DNA of 64,000 bases from Mycobacterium sp. OAS707 (GCF_014873705.1 NZ_JADBDS010000001.1:1550001-1614000); one strand, 5' to 3'; numbered from the stretch's first letter, positions 35,074-44,088 are shown. Notes: a model not told the origin generated them from the letters alone. Made by a program: numbers and translations.

Positions 35074-36318
35074 TCACAGACCGCGCTTGCGTCCGAACGA
35101 CGCGCGACCGTTGCGCCGCACCATCGCAAGTGTGGTGGCGGTACGGCTCCGGTTCAGATCGGGTGCCAGCCCGGCACCCACCCGGTGGAGTTGGTCTGTG
35201 TGCCAGGAAAGTTCGAGGATTCCGTCCAGCGACTTGAGGTCGAGAAACTTGCCCAGCACGCGGCGCAACCCGAAACGCACGCGGTGTGAGGTCAATGTCT
35301 CTGCGCGTCCGGCCAGGATCACCTCGGCGGCGTCGGTGGTGGTTACAGTCGGTCGGCCAAGGCCGACGACATCGCACTCGCCTGAGCTGACAGCGTCGGC
35401 CATGCCTGCACGGGAACGGAAACCGCCCGTGACCGCCAGCGGGATGTCGCCGACCAGGCTGCGCACCGTGCGGGCGTACTCCAGGAAATAGGCTTCGCGC
35501 GCCCTGGTGCTGTCGGCGGCCTTGCCCATCATCGCGGGCTGTTCGTAACTTCCGCCGCTGACCTCGATCAGATCGATACCTTCGCGCGCCAATGCCGCCA
35601 GCACGGCACGGGATTCATCCTCGGTGAACCCGCCGCGCTGGAAATCGGCCGAGTTGAGTTTGATACCAACGGCAAAGCCCGGCGACACGCTCGCGCGGAT
35701 GCGGCGCACGACTTCCAGCACGAAGCGCATCCGGCGCTCGGGGTCACCGCCCCATTCGTCGTTGCGCTGGTTCGACAGCGGCGAAAGGAACTGCGCAACC
35801 AGGTAGCCGTGGGCACCATGTATCTGCACACCGTCGAAGCCCGCCGTCTCGCATACTTTCGCCGCCGTTGCGAAGCGCTCGATGATGTCTTCGATCTCGG
35901 CAGGTGTCAGCTCGCGCGGCGTCGCCGCACCGGGAAGGCTCAGCGGTACCGGGCTGGGCGCAACGGGTGTGTGTCCAAGCGCGAGCGGGTTCGATTGTCG
36001 CCCTGGGTGATTCAGTTGCACCCAGATCGGCACCCCGGCGTCTTTGGTGGACTTCGCCCATCGGGACAGCGCATCGAGGTTGCGCTCGTCCTCGATCACG
36101 ACGTTGCCCGGCTCACCGAGTTGCGTGCGGTCGACCATCACATTGCCCGTGATGATCAGACCGTATCCGCCCTGACTCCAGGACGTGTAGAGCCGTTCGA
36201 GGCGCTCGTCGGGGGCGTTCTGCTTATCCGCAAGCGCTTCGCTCAACGCGGCCTTCATGATTCGATTGGGCAACACCTGCCCGCACGGCAGTGTCAGCGG
36301 CTCGTGTAGCGATGTCAT
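35074..36318 (-). CDS. Old yellow enzyme-family NADH:flavin oxidoreductase
   Basis: 414-residue FMN TIM-barrel ene-reductase. QLNHPGRQ and the substrate-site block QIHGAHGYLVAQFLSPLSNQ (trimmed here to its family part) are typical of OYE/2,4-dienoyl-CoA reductase-like proteins; the C-terminal 4Fe-4S/FAD extension of true 2,4-dienoyl-CoA reductases is missing. The ATG at 36318 overlaps the acyl-CoA ligase stop (ATGA). Within the operon it would reduce an activated double bond of a CoA ester or ketone. Confidence 0.88.
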   Translation of the reverse strand: MTSLHEPLTLPCGQVLPNRIMKAALSEALADKQNAPDERLERLYTSWSQGGYGLIITGNVMVDRTQLGEPGNVVIEDERNLDALSRWAKSTKDAGVPIWVQLNHPGRQSNPLALGHTPVAPSPVPLSLPGAATPRELTPAEIEDIIERFATAAKVCETAGFDGVQIHGAHGYLVAQFLSPLSNQRNDEWGGDPERRMRFVLEVVRRIRASVSPGFAVGIKLNSADFQRGGFTEDESRAVLAALAREGIDLIEVSGGSYEQPAMMGKAADSTRAREAYFLEYARTVRSLVGDIPLAVTGGFRSRAGMADAVSSGECDVVGLGRPTVTTTDAAEVILAGRAETLTSHRVRFGLRRVLGKFLDLKSLDGILELSWHTDQLHRVGAGLAPDLNRSRTATTLAMVRRNGRASFGRKRGL

Positions 36319-37781
36319 AGAGATGTTCCTTCCAGATGGGCGGCCCGCAGCGGCGCCTTGTCGGTCTTGCCAACCGCGTTCTTGGGAATGCCGGCTACGA
36401 CGGTGATGGAGGTCGGGCGTTTGTAGCCGGCGAGCTTGCGCGCGCACAGTGCTTGCAGCGCTGCAGGATCGACGGTCAGGCCGGGACGTGGCTGGACGTA
36501 GGCGGCGACGATCTCGCCCCACTTGTCGTCAGGCACCCCGATCACGGCGGCCTCGAGCACAGTCGGATCGCCCGCCAGGACGTCCTCGATCTCCTTGGGG
36601 TAGATGTTCTCCCCGCCGCGGATGATCATGTCTTTGGATCGCCCCACCAGCGTCAGGTATCCGTCGGCGTCCAGATGACCGATATCGCCGGTGTGCAGCC
36701 AGCCGTCGACGATGACGCGCACCGTTTCATCGGGCCTGCCGAAATAGCCGCGCATGACATTGGGGCCTGCGATGACGACCTCGCCGTCGACACCCGTGGC
36801 TAGCTCGGCCCCGGTTTCGTCGACGATCCGAAGCTGCTGGCCAGGAAAGGCAATTCCCACGGTCCCGGCCCTTCGGGGTCCGGCGATGGGGTTGATGGTG
36901 GAAGCACAGGTGCCTTCTGACAACCCGTACCCTTCGATCACCGGAAATCCGTACCGAGACTCGAATCGCGTCAGCAGGTCCGGCGGTGCAGGCGCTGCGC
37001 CACAGACGGCGAACCGCACCGACGACGTGTCGGGTGTGACGTGGGCGGGCAACGCGGCGAGCATCGCGAAGATCGTCGGCACCGCACTGAAGAAGGTGGG
37101 CCGTTTGTATTCAACTGTGTCGAAGAATGTCTGGGGATCGAACTTGTCGGCGATGACTACGCTGGCGCCTGCCAGCAGCGGCATCAGGACGCTGACCACG
37201 ATGCCGTTGACATGAAACAGCGGCAGGATCAGCAGACACCGGTCTGCCTGACCGATCTGCAAGGCCCGGCGCCCCATGTCGGCCATCGCATCGATGTTGG
37301 CGTGATCCAGCATCACGCCCTTCGGGATCCCTGTCGTGCCGCTGGTGTAGATGAGCAGGGCCAGCCCAGAGGATGCGAGATGGGGCGGCTGAGCCGCGTC
37401 GTCGGGTTCGGTACGCAGATCGCCGACGGCGAGCGTGATGACGCCCGCCGGTGCGGGGGCGCCGTCCTCCACCACCAACAGGCGCGCACCGGAGCCGTGC
37501 AGTTGCCGAACGACCTCGCTGTCGGTCAGGCTCGGATTGACCGGCGTGACAGTGGCGCCCAGCCGCCATGCCGCGAACAACAGCACCACGAACTCGACCC
37601 GGTTCTTGAGCTTGAGGGCCACCACGTCATCGGGACCGATGCCGAGGCTGTTCATGTGAGCTGACGCCGCCAGGACGCGATGCAAGAACGCCGCGTTCGT
37701 AAGGGACTGTCGCGGGTCCGCGATCGCGAGACGATTCGGGTCGGCAGCAGCGCGGCGATCGGGTAGCGATGCGAAATTCAT
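36315..37781 (-). CDS. Acyl-CoA synthetase (class I adenylate-forming)
   Basis: 488 residues. Activates a carboxylic acid to acyl-AMP and then acyl-CoA. Core motifs are IYTSGTTGIPKG (A3), EGYGLSEGT (A5), GWLHTGDIG (A7), RGGENIYPKEIE (A8) and PKNAVGKTDK with the catalytic Lys (A10). The stop of the hydrolase gene overlaps the ATG by one base (TAATG). It is the step that commits the operon's substrate to CoA-ester metabolism. Chain-length or aromatic specificity cannot be read from sequence. Confidence 0.92.
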   Translation of the reverse strand: MNFASLPDRRAAADPNRLAIADPRQSLTNAAFLHRVLAASAHMNSLGIGPDDVVALKLKNRVEFVVLLFAAWRLGATVTPVNPSLTDSEVVRQLHGSGARLLVVEDGAPAPAGVITLAVGDLRTEPDDAAQPPHLASSGLALLIYTSGTTGIPKGVMLDHANIDAMADMGRRALQIGQADRCLLILPLFHVNGIVVSVLMPLLAGASVVIADKFDPQTFFDTVEYKRPTFFSAVPTIFAMLAALPAHVTPDTSSVRFAVCGAAPAPPDLLTRFESRYGFPVIEGYGLSEGTCASTINPIAGPRRAGTVGIAFPGQQLRIVDETGAELATGVDGEVVIAGPNVMRGYFGRPDETVRVIVDGWLHTGDIGHLDADGYLTLVGRSKDMIIRGGENIYPKEIEDVLAGDPTVLEAAVIGVPDDKWGEIVAAYVQPRPGLTVDPAALQALCARKLAGYKRPTSITVVAGIPKNAVGKTDKAPLRAAHLEGTSL

Positions 37782-38692
37782 TACGACGTACTCACATCCA
37801 CCGGATGGAGGTGGCGGGTGAGGAAGTCCACTTGGTCACGTACCAGCGTTTCGAAAGCCTCGCCGAGGTAGAACTCGAAGTGGCCGGCGTCATATCGCTT
37901 GATCTCACCTCGCGGCGCGGTGCGCGCGTAGCGCAATGTTTGCGCCGGCGGCGTGACGCTGTCGGTGTTGCTGACACAGAAGAGGATTGGAAAGTTGATC
38001 TTCTTGGCCGCCCGGCCGGGCCGGTACGCCATGATGGTCGGAGCGACGCGTGCCGCCGCCTCGTTGCGGAACGTCATGCGGGGCGGCAGCAGCGCCTGAT
38101 AGCCGGGCAGAGCGTCCGGGGCGTTCATCAGGGCCACCGAACCTGGGGCGCCTGCGAGTGGGATCGTCACCGGGGCGCGGCCGCGGACCTTGGCGGCAAG
38201 GTCCCGCGCGACCAACGGCAACGCCTTCAGTGAGGCACCCGGTCCGAGCGCCAGCGCTGAGGCAACACCGTCGGTGAATGGACACTGGGAAACCGCTGCC
38301 CGTAGTTCTGGGTGGCGCGACGCGACCGTGATAGCGTGACCACCGCCAAAGCTGCTACCCCACACCGCGATTCGCGTGCTGTCTACGTCGCGACGATCCT
38401 TCACCCACGCGATGGCGGCGTCCCAGTCGGCGAGCTGCCGCTTGATCGAAAGCAATTGGCGCGGTTGGCCGCCGCTGTCGCCGAAGTGCCGATACGTGAA
38501 GGCCAACGCGGCGATGCCAGCCTTGGCGAAACGTTCGGCGAAGGCGTCCAGACGCATCTCGCGCGTGGCACCGAGGCCGTGCCCGAGGATGACGACCGGC
38601 GGGGAGGTGACCCCGTTCGGCAGGTAAAGCCAAGCCGCACAGGTGTCTTCGCCGGAACGAAACGAGACGTCGTGTCGCGTGAAGGGGGCCAC
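37781..38692 (-). CDS. Alpha/beta hydrolase (dienelactone hydrolase/X-Pro peptidase-like)
   Basis: 303 residues, cytosolic. HGLGATRE forms the oxyanion region, GSSFGGG the nucleophile elbow with Ser, VSNTDSVTP a candidate Asp and AGHFEFY the His. GTG start at 38692 overlaps the enoyl-CoA hydratase stop by one base, so a single ribosome could continue from gene to gene. In the operon it may cleave an ester, lactone or CoA thioester. Confidence 0.85.
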   Translation of the reverse strand: MAPFTRHDVSFRSGEDTCAAWLYLPNGVTSPPVVILGHGLGATREMRLDAFAERFAKAGIAALAFTYRHFGDSGGQPRQLLSIKRQLADWDAAIAWVKDRRDVDSTRIAVWGSSFGGGHAITVASRHPELRAAVSQCPFTDGVASALALGPGASLKALPLVARDLAAKVRGRAPVTIPLAGAPGSVALMNAPDALPGYQALLPPRMTFRNEAAARVAPTIMAYRPGRAAKKINFPILFCVSNTDSVTPPAQTLRYARTAPRGEIKRYDAGHFEFYLGEAFETLVRDQVDFLTRHLHPVDVSTS

Positions 38693-39657
38693 TATCGGCT
38701 CACCGCCCCGTTGGTCGAGCCAACACTGGGCACCCGGCCCGATTCGAGCGCCTCCGCGTAGGTGTCCGGACGGTACAGAGGTAGCTCGCCGGTGGACGCC
38801 GTATCGGCGAGGTACTGAAGCATCAATTCCTGGCCCTCCTTGGACTGATCGGTGCCGAGGAACTCGGTGCGCTCCATGTGCAGGCCTTCCGTCAGCGACA
38901 TCGAACCGCCGAAGTACACCGACCGCTTGATGGCCTCGACCGATCCCTTGGTCCGACGGCCGAAATATTCGGCGAGTTCGACCGCTCGCGGAACGACGTC
39001 GTCCGTCGGCACGACCTCATCGACAGCGCCGTTGGCCAGCGCCTGCGCCGGCGTGAACGGCTTGCCCTCGAGGATCGCCACCAACGACTTGTGGGTGCCG
39101 ATCAGGCGGGTCAGTCGCTGGCTGCCGCCTCCCCCCGGCATGATGCCCAGCAGGACTTCTGGCTGGCCGATGAAGAAGTCACCGTCGGCCATCACACGCA
39201 AGTCGCACGCCCAGGCGAACTCCGCGCCCAGACCCAGAGCCGAACCGTTCAGGGCGGCAACGAATATCACCCCGCTCGCATTCATGCGCAAGAAAGTCGC
39301 GTGCAGGCGGTCGAGTTGCGCGACACCCCGCATCGGAGTTTTCTGCAGGAGTGGCTCAGGGATGCGGGCGCGGTCTACGCCCCGGGCCAGTCGCAGGGCG
39401 GCCGATGCGCCGCGTCGGCCCAACTCAGGAACGGCAGCACCTTCGGCCTGCAGCCACCGCACGTCGGCATGGCTGACGAAGCGCCCGGCGCGCGCGCCGG
39501 TGAAAACCACCGCGTGGACGCTCGGATCGCGATCGACGCGGTCTACCAACTCATCAAGCTGGTTCGCGATGTCGACCCCGAACAGGCTGTGCGGCCCACC
39601 GTCGACCCGTACCACCAGGACGGCACCGCGGTCCTCGACCTCTAGGCGATTGTTCAT
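38692..39657 (-). CDS. Enoyl-CoA hydratase/isomerase family protein
   Basis: 321 residues, crotonase fold with a longer middle insertion (about 75-110). AALNGSALGLGAEFAWACDLR and the catalytic-Glu region PEVLLGIMPGGGGSQRL, with Glu in IGQPEVLLG, suggest an active hydratase or isomerase. First gene of the five-gene operon (hydratase, hydrolase, acyl-CoA ligase, OYE, SDR). ATG at 39657. Its promoter faces that of the TetR gene across the 34-bp inverted repeat at 39673-39706. Confidence 0.87.
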   Translation of the reverse strand: MNNRLEVEDRGAVLVVRVDGGPHSLFGVDIANQLDELVDRVDRDPSVHAVVFTGARAGRFVSHADVRWLQAEGAAVPELGRRGASAALRLARGVDRARIPEPLLQKTPMRGVAQLDRLHATFLRMNASGVIFVAALNGSALGLGAEFAWACDLRVMADGDFFIGQPEVLLGIMPGGGGSQRLTRLIGTHKSLVAILEGKPFTPAQALANGAVDEVVPTDDVVPRAVELAEYFGRRTKGSVEAIKRSVYFGGSMSLTEGLHMERTEFLGTDQSKEGQELMLQYLADTASTGELPLYRPDTYAEALESGRVPSVGSTNGAVSR

Positions 39658-39672
39658 TGCAACCCTCCGATA

Positions 39673-39706
39673 ATAACTTCGTTATGGGGTAATATAACGA
39701 AGTTAT
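39673..39706. promoter_or_regulatory. 34-bp double-palindrome operator with loxP-like geometry
   Basis: ATAACTTCGTTAT (39673-39685), an 8-bp spacer GGGGTAAT, then ATAACGAAGTTAT (39694-39706). The arms are exact reverse complements, and each arm is itself ATAAC-N3-GTTAT. This gives two adjacent TetR-size sites between the divergent operon and TetR start codons. Ten of 13 arm bases equal those of phage P1 loxP, but no recombinase is nearby. Confidence 0.75.
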
Positions 39707-39731
39707 ATCCGATTGACAATGGGTGTGGGAG

Positions 39732-40439
39732 ATGACTGCGGTTTCGACCCCTGACGCTGTACCGGAGCGGCTCATTCAAGCGACGGTTCGCCTGCTCGCC
39801 GAACAGGGCCCGTCCGCCATCAAGGCGAGAACGGTGGCGGCGGCAACCGGGCTCTCGACGATGGTGGTCTACCACCACTTCGGCGGGATCCCCGAGCTCA
39901 CCCGCGCCGTGATCGACCACGGCTTCAACGAACTCGACAGGGCGTTCTCGGAACTGCCGGCCTCCGATGACCCGATCGCCGATCTGGCCCTGCAGGGCTT
40001 GACGTGTCGGCGCGTGGCCCGCCAGAACCCCCATCTCTATGACCTGATGTTCGGCCTGTCGAGCCGTGCGACGTACCGGCCGCTGACGGACCCCGACGCG
40101 CGCTTGAGTGGCCGCTCGCCAGGCTTTCGCGCCGCTTATGCGCACGTCGCAGAATCGTGCCGACGCCTTGTCACCTCGGGCCGAGTCAGAAAACAGGACC
40201 ATGAGGGCGTCGCGGCTCAGCTGTGGAGTTTCGTGCACGGGTTCATCACTCTCGAACTGGCAGAGACCTTCACCGGGTTCGACGATCCGGTACGCCAAGT
40301 GCTCCTGCCGCTCGGCGTGAATCTATCTGTGGGACTTGGTGATACGCGCGAGCGTGCCGAGGCCTCACACGAAAAGGCCGCCCGCATCTACGACTCGATC
40401 ACGGGGGCCAAAGAATCGGAACCCGCGGCCAAATCATAG
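39732..40439 (+). CDS. TetR-family regulator of the adjacent catabolic operon
   Basis: 235 residues. The HTH GPSAIKARTVAAATGLSTMVVYHHF is intact (recognition part GLSTMVVYHHF), followed by a WHG-type C-terminal domain (SFVHGFITLELA). ATG at 39732 is used; GTG at 39723 is possible. It is divergent from the five-gene operon with the palindromic 34-bp site between, so it probably represses that operon and itself in the absence of an acyl-CoA or related ligand. It overlaps the convergent SDR gene by 52 bp. Confidence 0.87.
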   Translation: MTAVSTPDAVPERLIQATVRLLAEQGPSAIKARTVAAATGLSTMVVYHHFGGIPELTRAVIDHGFNELDRAFSELPASDDPIADLALQGLTCRRVARQNPHLYDLMFGLSSRATYRPLTDPDARLSGRSPGFRAAYAHVAESCRRLVTSGRVRKQDHEGVAAQLWSFVHGFITLELAETFTGFDDPVRQVLLPLGVNLSVGLGDTRERAEASHEKAARIYDSITGAKESEPAAKS

Positions 40440-41323
40440 GTGCGCTCCACGCCGGGCAGGAGTTGGTCATGCCTGCCCAATGCCGCGACCTCACGCTCGA
40501 GAGTCGGCGTCACCTGCGCGGCAAAGCGCCTCATCCACGGCCAGGCGGCGGGTGAATTCAGCGCTGCCTTCGCCCAGTTGGCCACCACGACTGCGCGCGG
40601 CACGTACACCCGGCTACGCCGACGCACGAGTCCGTTGACGATCGCGGTGGCTGCCCGGTCGACACTGGTCGTGACATTGCCCGGATAGGGCAACCGTTCC
40701 CGAAGTTGTTGGAACGAAGGAAGATCCGCTTCAGCACCGCGCACGAGGTCCGTGTCGATCCACGACGGATGGACCAATCCGACGGTGATGCCGAGGTGGG
40801 CCACCTCTTGGCGGTAGGCCAGAGCGAGCATTTCGACTCCGGCCTTGCTCGCCGCGTACGACGCAAGGCCGGCAAGCGGTGTGAAGGATATCGCCGACGC
40901 CACCACCGTCGCGTGCCCTCGACTGCGCTCCAAGTGCGGCGTCGCATATTTGAGGGTGCGGAACACGCCGTTCAGGTTGATGTCCAGCACGCGTTCGAAC
41001 GACGCCTCGTCGGCCTGCCGCACTGTTCCGTATGCAGCGACCCCGGCATTGGCGACGACGAAGTCGATGCCACCCAGGGCCGTTGCGCAAGCGTCTATCG
41101 CAGACCGCAATGCGGCGCCGTCGCGCACGTCGGCCTCCCGCCACGACACGCGGCGTCCCAGGTCCTCGGCCAGTGCACGTAACCGATCGGGTTCGAGCCC
41201 AATCAGCGCTACGCGAGCGCCGCGGCCCGCGGCAATCCGTGCCACCTTCTCCCCGATGCCGCGCGCGGCCCCGGTGATTACCACCTTGCGGCCGGTGAGG
41301 TTTCGACGCATCAGAGGCGACAT
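40388..41323 (-). CDS. Short-chain dehydrogenase/reductase
   Basis: 311-residue SDR with C-terminal extension. TGAARGIG, ANAGV, Ser in VVASAIS and YAASK are the cofactor and catalytic motifs. ATG at 41323 overlaps the amidase stop by one base (TGATG), so the two are coupled. The extended C-terminus (after PRAVVVANWAKAAL) resembles mycobacterial SDRs of lipid metabolism. Its gene tail overlaps the convergent TetR gene by 52 bp. Confidence 0.87.
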   Translation of the reverse strand: MSPLMRRNLTGRKVVITGAARGIGEKVARIAAGRGARVALIGLEPDRLRALAEDLGRRVSWREADVRDGAALRSAIDACATALGGIDFVVANAGVAAYGTVRQADEASFERVLDINLNGVFRTLKYATPHLERSRGHATVVASAISFTPLAGLASYAASKAGVEMLALAYRQEVAHLGITVGLVHPSWIDTDLVRGAEADLPSFQQLRERLPYPGNVTTSVDRAATAIVNGLVRRRSRVYVPRAVVVANWAKAALNSPAAWPWMRRFAAQVTPTLEREVAALGRHDQLLPGVERTYDLAAGSDSLAPVIES

Positions 41324-42831
41324 CACGCGATGCTCATGACCGACGCCCGCTGCTGCGGCGGAATGCGATAGCCGCCAAGCACTTCGGTGAGCAGAGCAGC
41401 GAACTCGACGGTGGTGCGGTCTCCCCCGGCAGGACCCATCGCCTGGAGGCCGATGGGCAGACCGGCCGCGTTGGTGGTGATGGGCATCGTGGTCGCCGGC
41501 GTACCGGCGATGTTGGCCACGGCGCTCCATTTGGTCTGATCCCAATATGAGCGGGTGACGCCGTCGACGTCGATCGTGCGGCCGAAGCGGTCGTGGTCCT
41601 TGTTGTGGTGCCCGGGCGCGGCGGTGGGTGTCACCGGCAGCAGCAGCACGTCGAATTCCTTGAAGAATCCCGCCCAGCGGTACGCGATCTCCCGCCGGGC
41701 CGCGTCGCGGAACAACCACGCGCGGTGGCTTTGGATCGTCCCGCGCAGCGCGGCGGCGGCGTCGCCGCGCGGGCTCATCAGCGAGCGCAGGGCAAGGGCA
41801 CCGGCGAAGCGCGGGCTCATCGTGGACCTGTCTATCGAGAACGCGGCCATGACCAAGCTCAGGAAGAGGTCGTGTGAGGTGGTCAGATCCACCGGGATGC
41901 CTGCGGGTTGCTCGACGACCCGCGCGCCGGCGTCTCGCAGCGCTGCGACCGCCTCATCGATGGCTCGGTGAGTGTCGTTGTCGATCGGACAGGCGGGATC
42001 GTCGGCCCACACCGCGACCCGGAAGTCCTTGAGCGCGGTGGCCCGCGGCGCGGCGAGGGTGTAGGAGAAACCGCCGTCGGGATTCAGCGGGCCGACGGTG
42101 GCGTCCAATGCCGGAATGATGTCGCGAGCGCCACGCACCTGCACACCGGCGCAGGCCATGTCGGCTTCTCCCCAACGCCCGGGGTCGCCAGGCCCGCCAG
42201 GAATGTGACCGACCAACGGAACGGACTGCCACGTCGACTTGTGACCGTAGAGACCGCAGAAGTGCGCCGGAATCCGGGTGGAGCCACCGATTTCGGATCC
42301 GAAATCGAAGCTGGTAAGCCCGGCGGCGGTCGCCGCGGCACCGCCGCCTGCCGAGCCACCGGAGGTGCGCGAAAGATCCCATGGATTGTTCGTCTTGCCG
42401 AACACGGGGTTGCTGGCCTGCACGTCGGCATTGCCGGTGGGCATGTTGGTCTTGCCGAGAATGATTGCGCCGGCGCGGCGAAGGCGTGCGACGGCCTCGG
42501 CGTTCTGCGTCGGCACGTAGTCGGCCAGGTCGGGGCGACCGCAGACCGTCCGCATGCCGGCCGTCTCGTAGCTGTCCTTGACGGTGATCGGCAGGCCGTG
42601 CAGCGGTCCCAGGCGCTGGCCGTTTGAGCGAGCCCCGTCAGCGTGCTTGGCTGCGCGACGTGCGCCGTCCGCGTCAACGGTGACGACTGCGTTGAGCGCA
42701 GCGTTGTGCTCGGTGATGCGGGACAGGTACAGCTCGACCAGCTCAGCGCTGGAGAGGTCCTTCGCGTTCAGCGCGGCCAGCTGTTCGGTCGCGGGCAAGA
42801 AGGCGAAATCGTGTGGGGCTGCGGAGGACAC
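41323..42831 (-). CDS. Amidase (amidase-signature family)
   Basis: 502 residues. The Ser-cisSer-Lys triad is present: Lys85 in PITVKDS, cis-Ser near 160 in TSGGSAGG, and nucleophile Ser near 184 in IGGSTRIPA. It hydrolyses an amide or ester of unknown identity. GTG at 42831 has AAGGAAAGGG upstream. It is divergent from the TetR gene at 42922, and two copies of an 18-bp operator lie in the 90-bp gap, so it is the obvious target of that regulator together with the following SDR gene. Confidence 0.9.
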   Translation of the reverse strand: MSSAAPHDFAFLPATEQLAALNAKDLSSAELVELYLSRITEHNAALNAVVTVDADGARRAAKHADGARSNGQRLGPLHGLPITVKDSYETAGMRTVCGRPDLADYVPTQNAEAVARLRRAGAIILGKTNMPTGNADVQASNPVFGKTNNPWDLSRTSGGSAGGGAAATAAGLTSFDFGSEIGGSTRIPAHFCGLYGHKSTWQSVPLVGHIPGGPGDPGRWGEADMACAGVQVRGARDIIPALDATVGPLNPDGGFSYTLAAPRATALKDFRVAVWADDPACPIDNDTHRAIDEAVAALRDAGARVVEQPAGIPVDLTTSHDLFLSLVMAAFSIDRSTMSPRFAGALALRSLMSPRGDAAAALRGTIQSHRAWLFRDAARREIAYRWAGFFKEFDVLLLPVTPTAAPGHHNKDHDRFGRTIDVDGVTRSYWDQTKWSAVANIAGTPATTMPITTNAAGLPIGLQAMGPAGGDRTTVEFAALLTEVLGGYRIPPQQRASVMSIA

Positions 42832-42860
42832 AGTCGTCCCTTTCCTTGGCAAAGAATGCG

Positions 42861-42878
42861 GTATACCGTTCGGTCTAC
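42861..42878. promoter_or_regulatory. TetR operator pair I, site 1
   Basis: GTATACCGTTCGGTCTAC, an 18-bp near-palindrome belonging to the consensus GTAnACCGnnCGGTnTAC seen at six places between 42.8 and 46.1 kb. Confidence 0.7.
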
Positions 42879-42896
42879 CGCGTAAGTCGGACATTA

Positions 42897-42914
42897 GTAG
42901 ACCGACTGGTATAT
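42897..42914. promoter_or_regulatory. TetR operator pair I, site 2
   Basis: GTAGACCGACTGGTATAT; its complement ATATACCAGTCGGTCTAC aligns with site 1. It lies 8 bp before the TetR ATG at 42922. Confidence 0.65.
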
Positions 42915-42921
42915 TGCAACC

Positions 42922-43497
42922 ATGCGGGTACGCGATCGACTCACGGCAGCCACGGCCACGCTGATGCAGCGACATGGTGTGGCTGGTACCGGCATCGCCG
43001 AAATCCTGGCGACCAGCGGCGTGACACGTCGCTCGATCTATCTCAACTTCCCCGGCGGCAAGGCCGAACTCGTTGCCGCGGCCACCCGTGCCGCCGGAGA
43101 CGAGATGACGGCGACGGTGCGCGGCTACCTGGACGACCCCGATCCAATCGGGGCCTTCGCCGACATGTGGGGCGAGGTGTTGGTGAGCACGGACTTCGAA
43201 GGGGGCTGCCCGATCGTGGCCGCGGCGAGCAGTCGCGACGAATCACCCGAAGGCGCGTCCACCGCCGCGGATGTCTTCGCGGAATGGGGTCAGTTGTTGG
43301 CCGATCGGTTGCGGAAGGACGGCATCAATCGCGCTGCCGCCCAGTCGTTGTCGACGACGATCGTCGCCGCGGTCGAAGGAGCCGTCATCCTCTCACGCGC
43401 CGCGCGCTCGACGAAGCCTCTCGAGCAGGTGACGAAACACCTCAACGAGTTGATCTCCCAGCACCGTCCGGCTGAATCCCGCGGCAGACGTCGTTAA
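42922..43497 (+). CDS. TetR-family regulator (LmrA/YxaF-like) of the amidase-SDR pair
   Basis: 191 residues. HTH: GVAGTGIAEILATSGVTRRSIYLNF, with a Gly-Gly-Lys loop (FPGGKAELV) after it and GGCPIVAAA in the ligand domain, a layout typical of LmrA/YxaF-type TetR proteins. ATG at 42922 stands 8 bp after operator site 2. Divergent from the amidase gene. Convergent with the TetR gene at 43494 (four-base overlap of stops). Confidence 0.87.
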   Translation: MRVRDRLTAATATLMQRHGVAGTGIAEILATSGVTRRSIYLNFPGGKAELVAAATRAAGDEMTATVRGYLDDPDPIGAFADMWGEVLVSTDFEGGCPIVAAASSRDESPEGASTAADVFAEWGQLLADRLRKDGINRAAAQSLSTTIVAAVEGAVILSRAARSTKPLEQVTKHLNELISQHRPAESRGRRR

Positions 43498-44063
43498 CTC
43501 ACTGCTTGGTCGAGCAGGGTCTGCACAGCCTTCCGCGCGTGCGTCCAGGGGGTGGGGTCGTCGAGGGACGTCGAAAGTGCAGCAGCGCCTTCGTAAATCA
43601 GCCCGAGTTGATTGCCCAGCAGTGTGGGGTTGCCGGCGCCCGCCTGTCGGGCCAGCTTGATCAGGCCCCTGATGTATTTGCGCTTGTGTTCTTGGACGAT
43701 CTCGTGAATTTCGGGCATGGCGTCGGCAGCCTCGACGGCGGCGTTGTGGAACGGGCAGCCGCGCATCGTCGCGTCCGGTGATGGCGTGGCGAACAGGGCG
43801 AGTATGCGCTCGCGGGGGCTTTTGTTCGCGGCCTCCGGTCCCGGGTGGATCGGGTCGCCGACACCTTGCTGGATGCAGCGAAGATACTCCTCGACCACTG
43901 CCGTCTTACTCAGAAAGTGTTGGTACAGAGTCCGCTTGGATACTGATGCTTCGCTGGCAAGCCGCTCGACCCCGGTGGCATTGATGCCCTCCCGGTAGAA
44001 CAAATCGGTGGCGGTGTTCAGGATGCGCTGTCGTGCACCGCGGCCGCCGCGTTGCGTGGTCAT
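43494..44063 (-). CDS. TetR-family regulator, paralogue of the one at 45403
   Basis: 189 residues. GINATGVERLASEASVSKRTLYQHF is the HTH region (core SVSKRTLYQHF), and MRGCPFHNAAVEAADAMPE is a Cys-containing ligand-domain block shared with the TetR at 45403-45975. ATG at 44063; a TTG two codons earlier is an alternative. Divergent from the DUF4345-SDR pair with two 18-bp operators between. The clear similarity with the neighbouring TetR points to local duplication. Confidence 0.88.
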   Translation of the reverse strand: MTTQRGGRGARQRILNTATDLFYREGINATGVERLASEASVSKRTLYQHFLSKTAVVEEYLRCIQQGVGDPIHPGPEAANKSPRERILALFATPSPDATMRGCPFHNAAVEAADAMPEIHEIVQEHKRKYIRGLIKLARQAGAGNPTLLGNQLGLIYEGAAALSTSLDDPTPWTHARKAVQTLLDQAVS

Positions 44064-44070
44064 GGACAAA

Positions 44071-44088
44071 GGATACCGATGGGTTTAC
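44071..44088. promoter_or_regulatory. TetR operator pair II, site 1
   Basis: GGATACCGATGGGTTTAC, 8 bp upstream of the TetR ATG at 44063 (minus strand); a member of the shared 18-bp family. Confidence 0.6.

Noticed and set aside
39673..39706. A genuine Cre/loxP recombination site
   Set aside because: The arms differ from loxP in the inner three bases, there is no second site or recombinase in the window, and each arm is a palindrome in a divergent TetR promoter, which explains it better as an operator.
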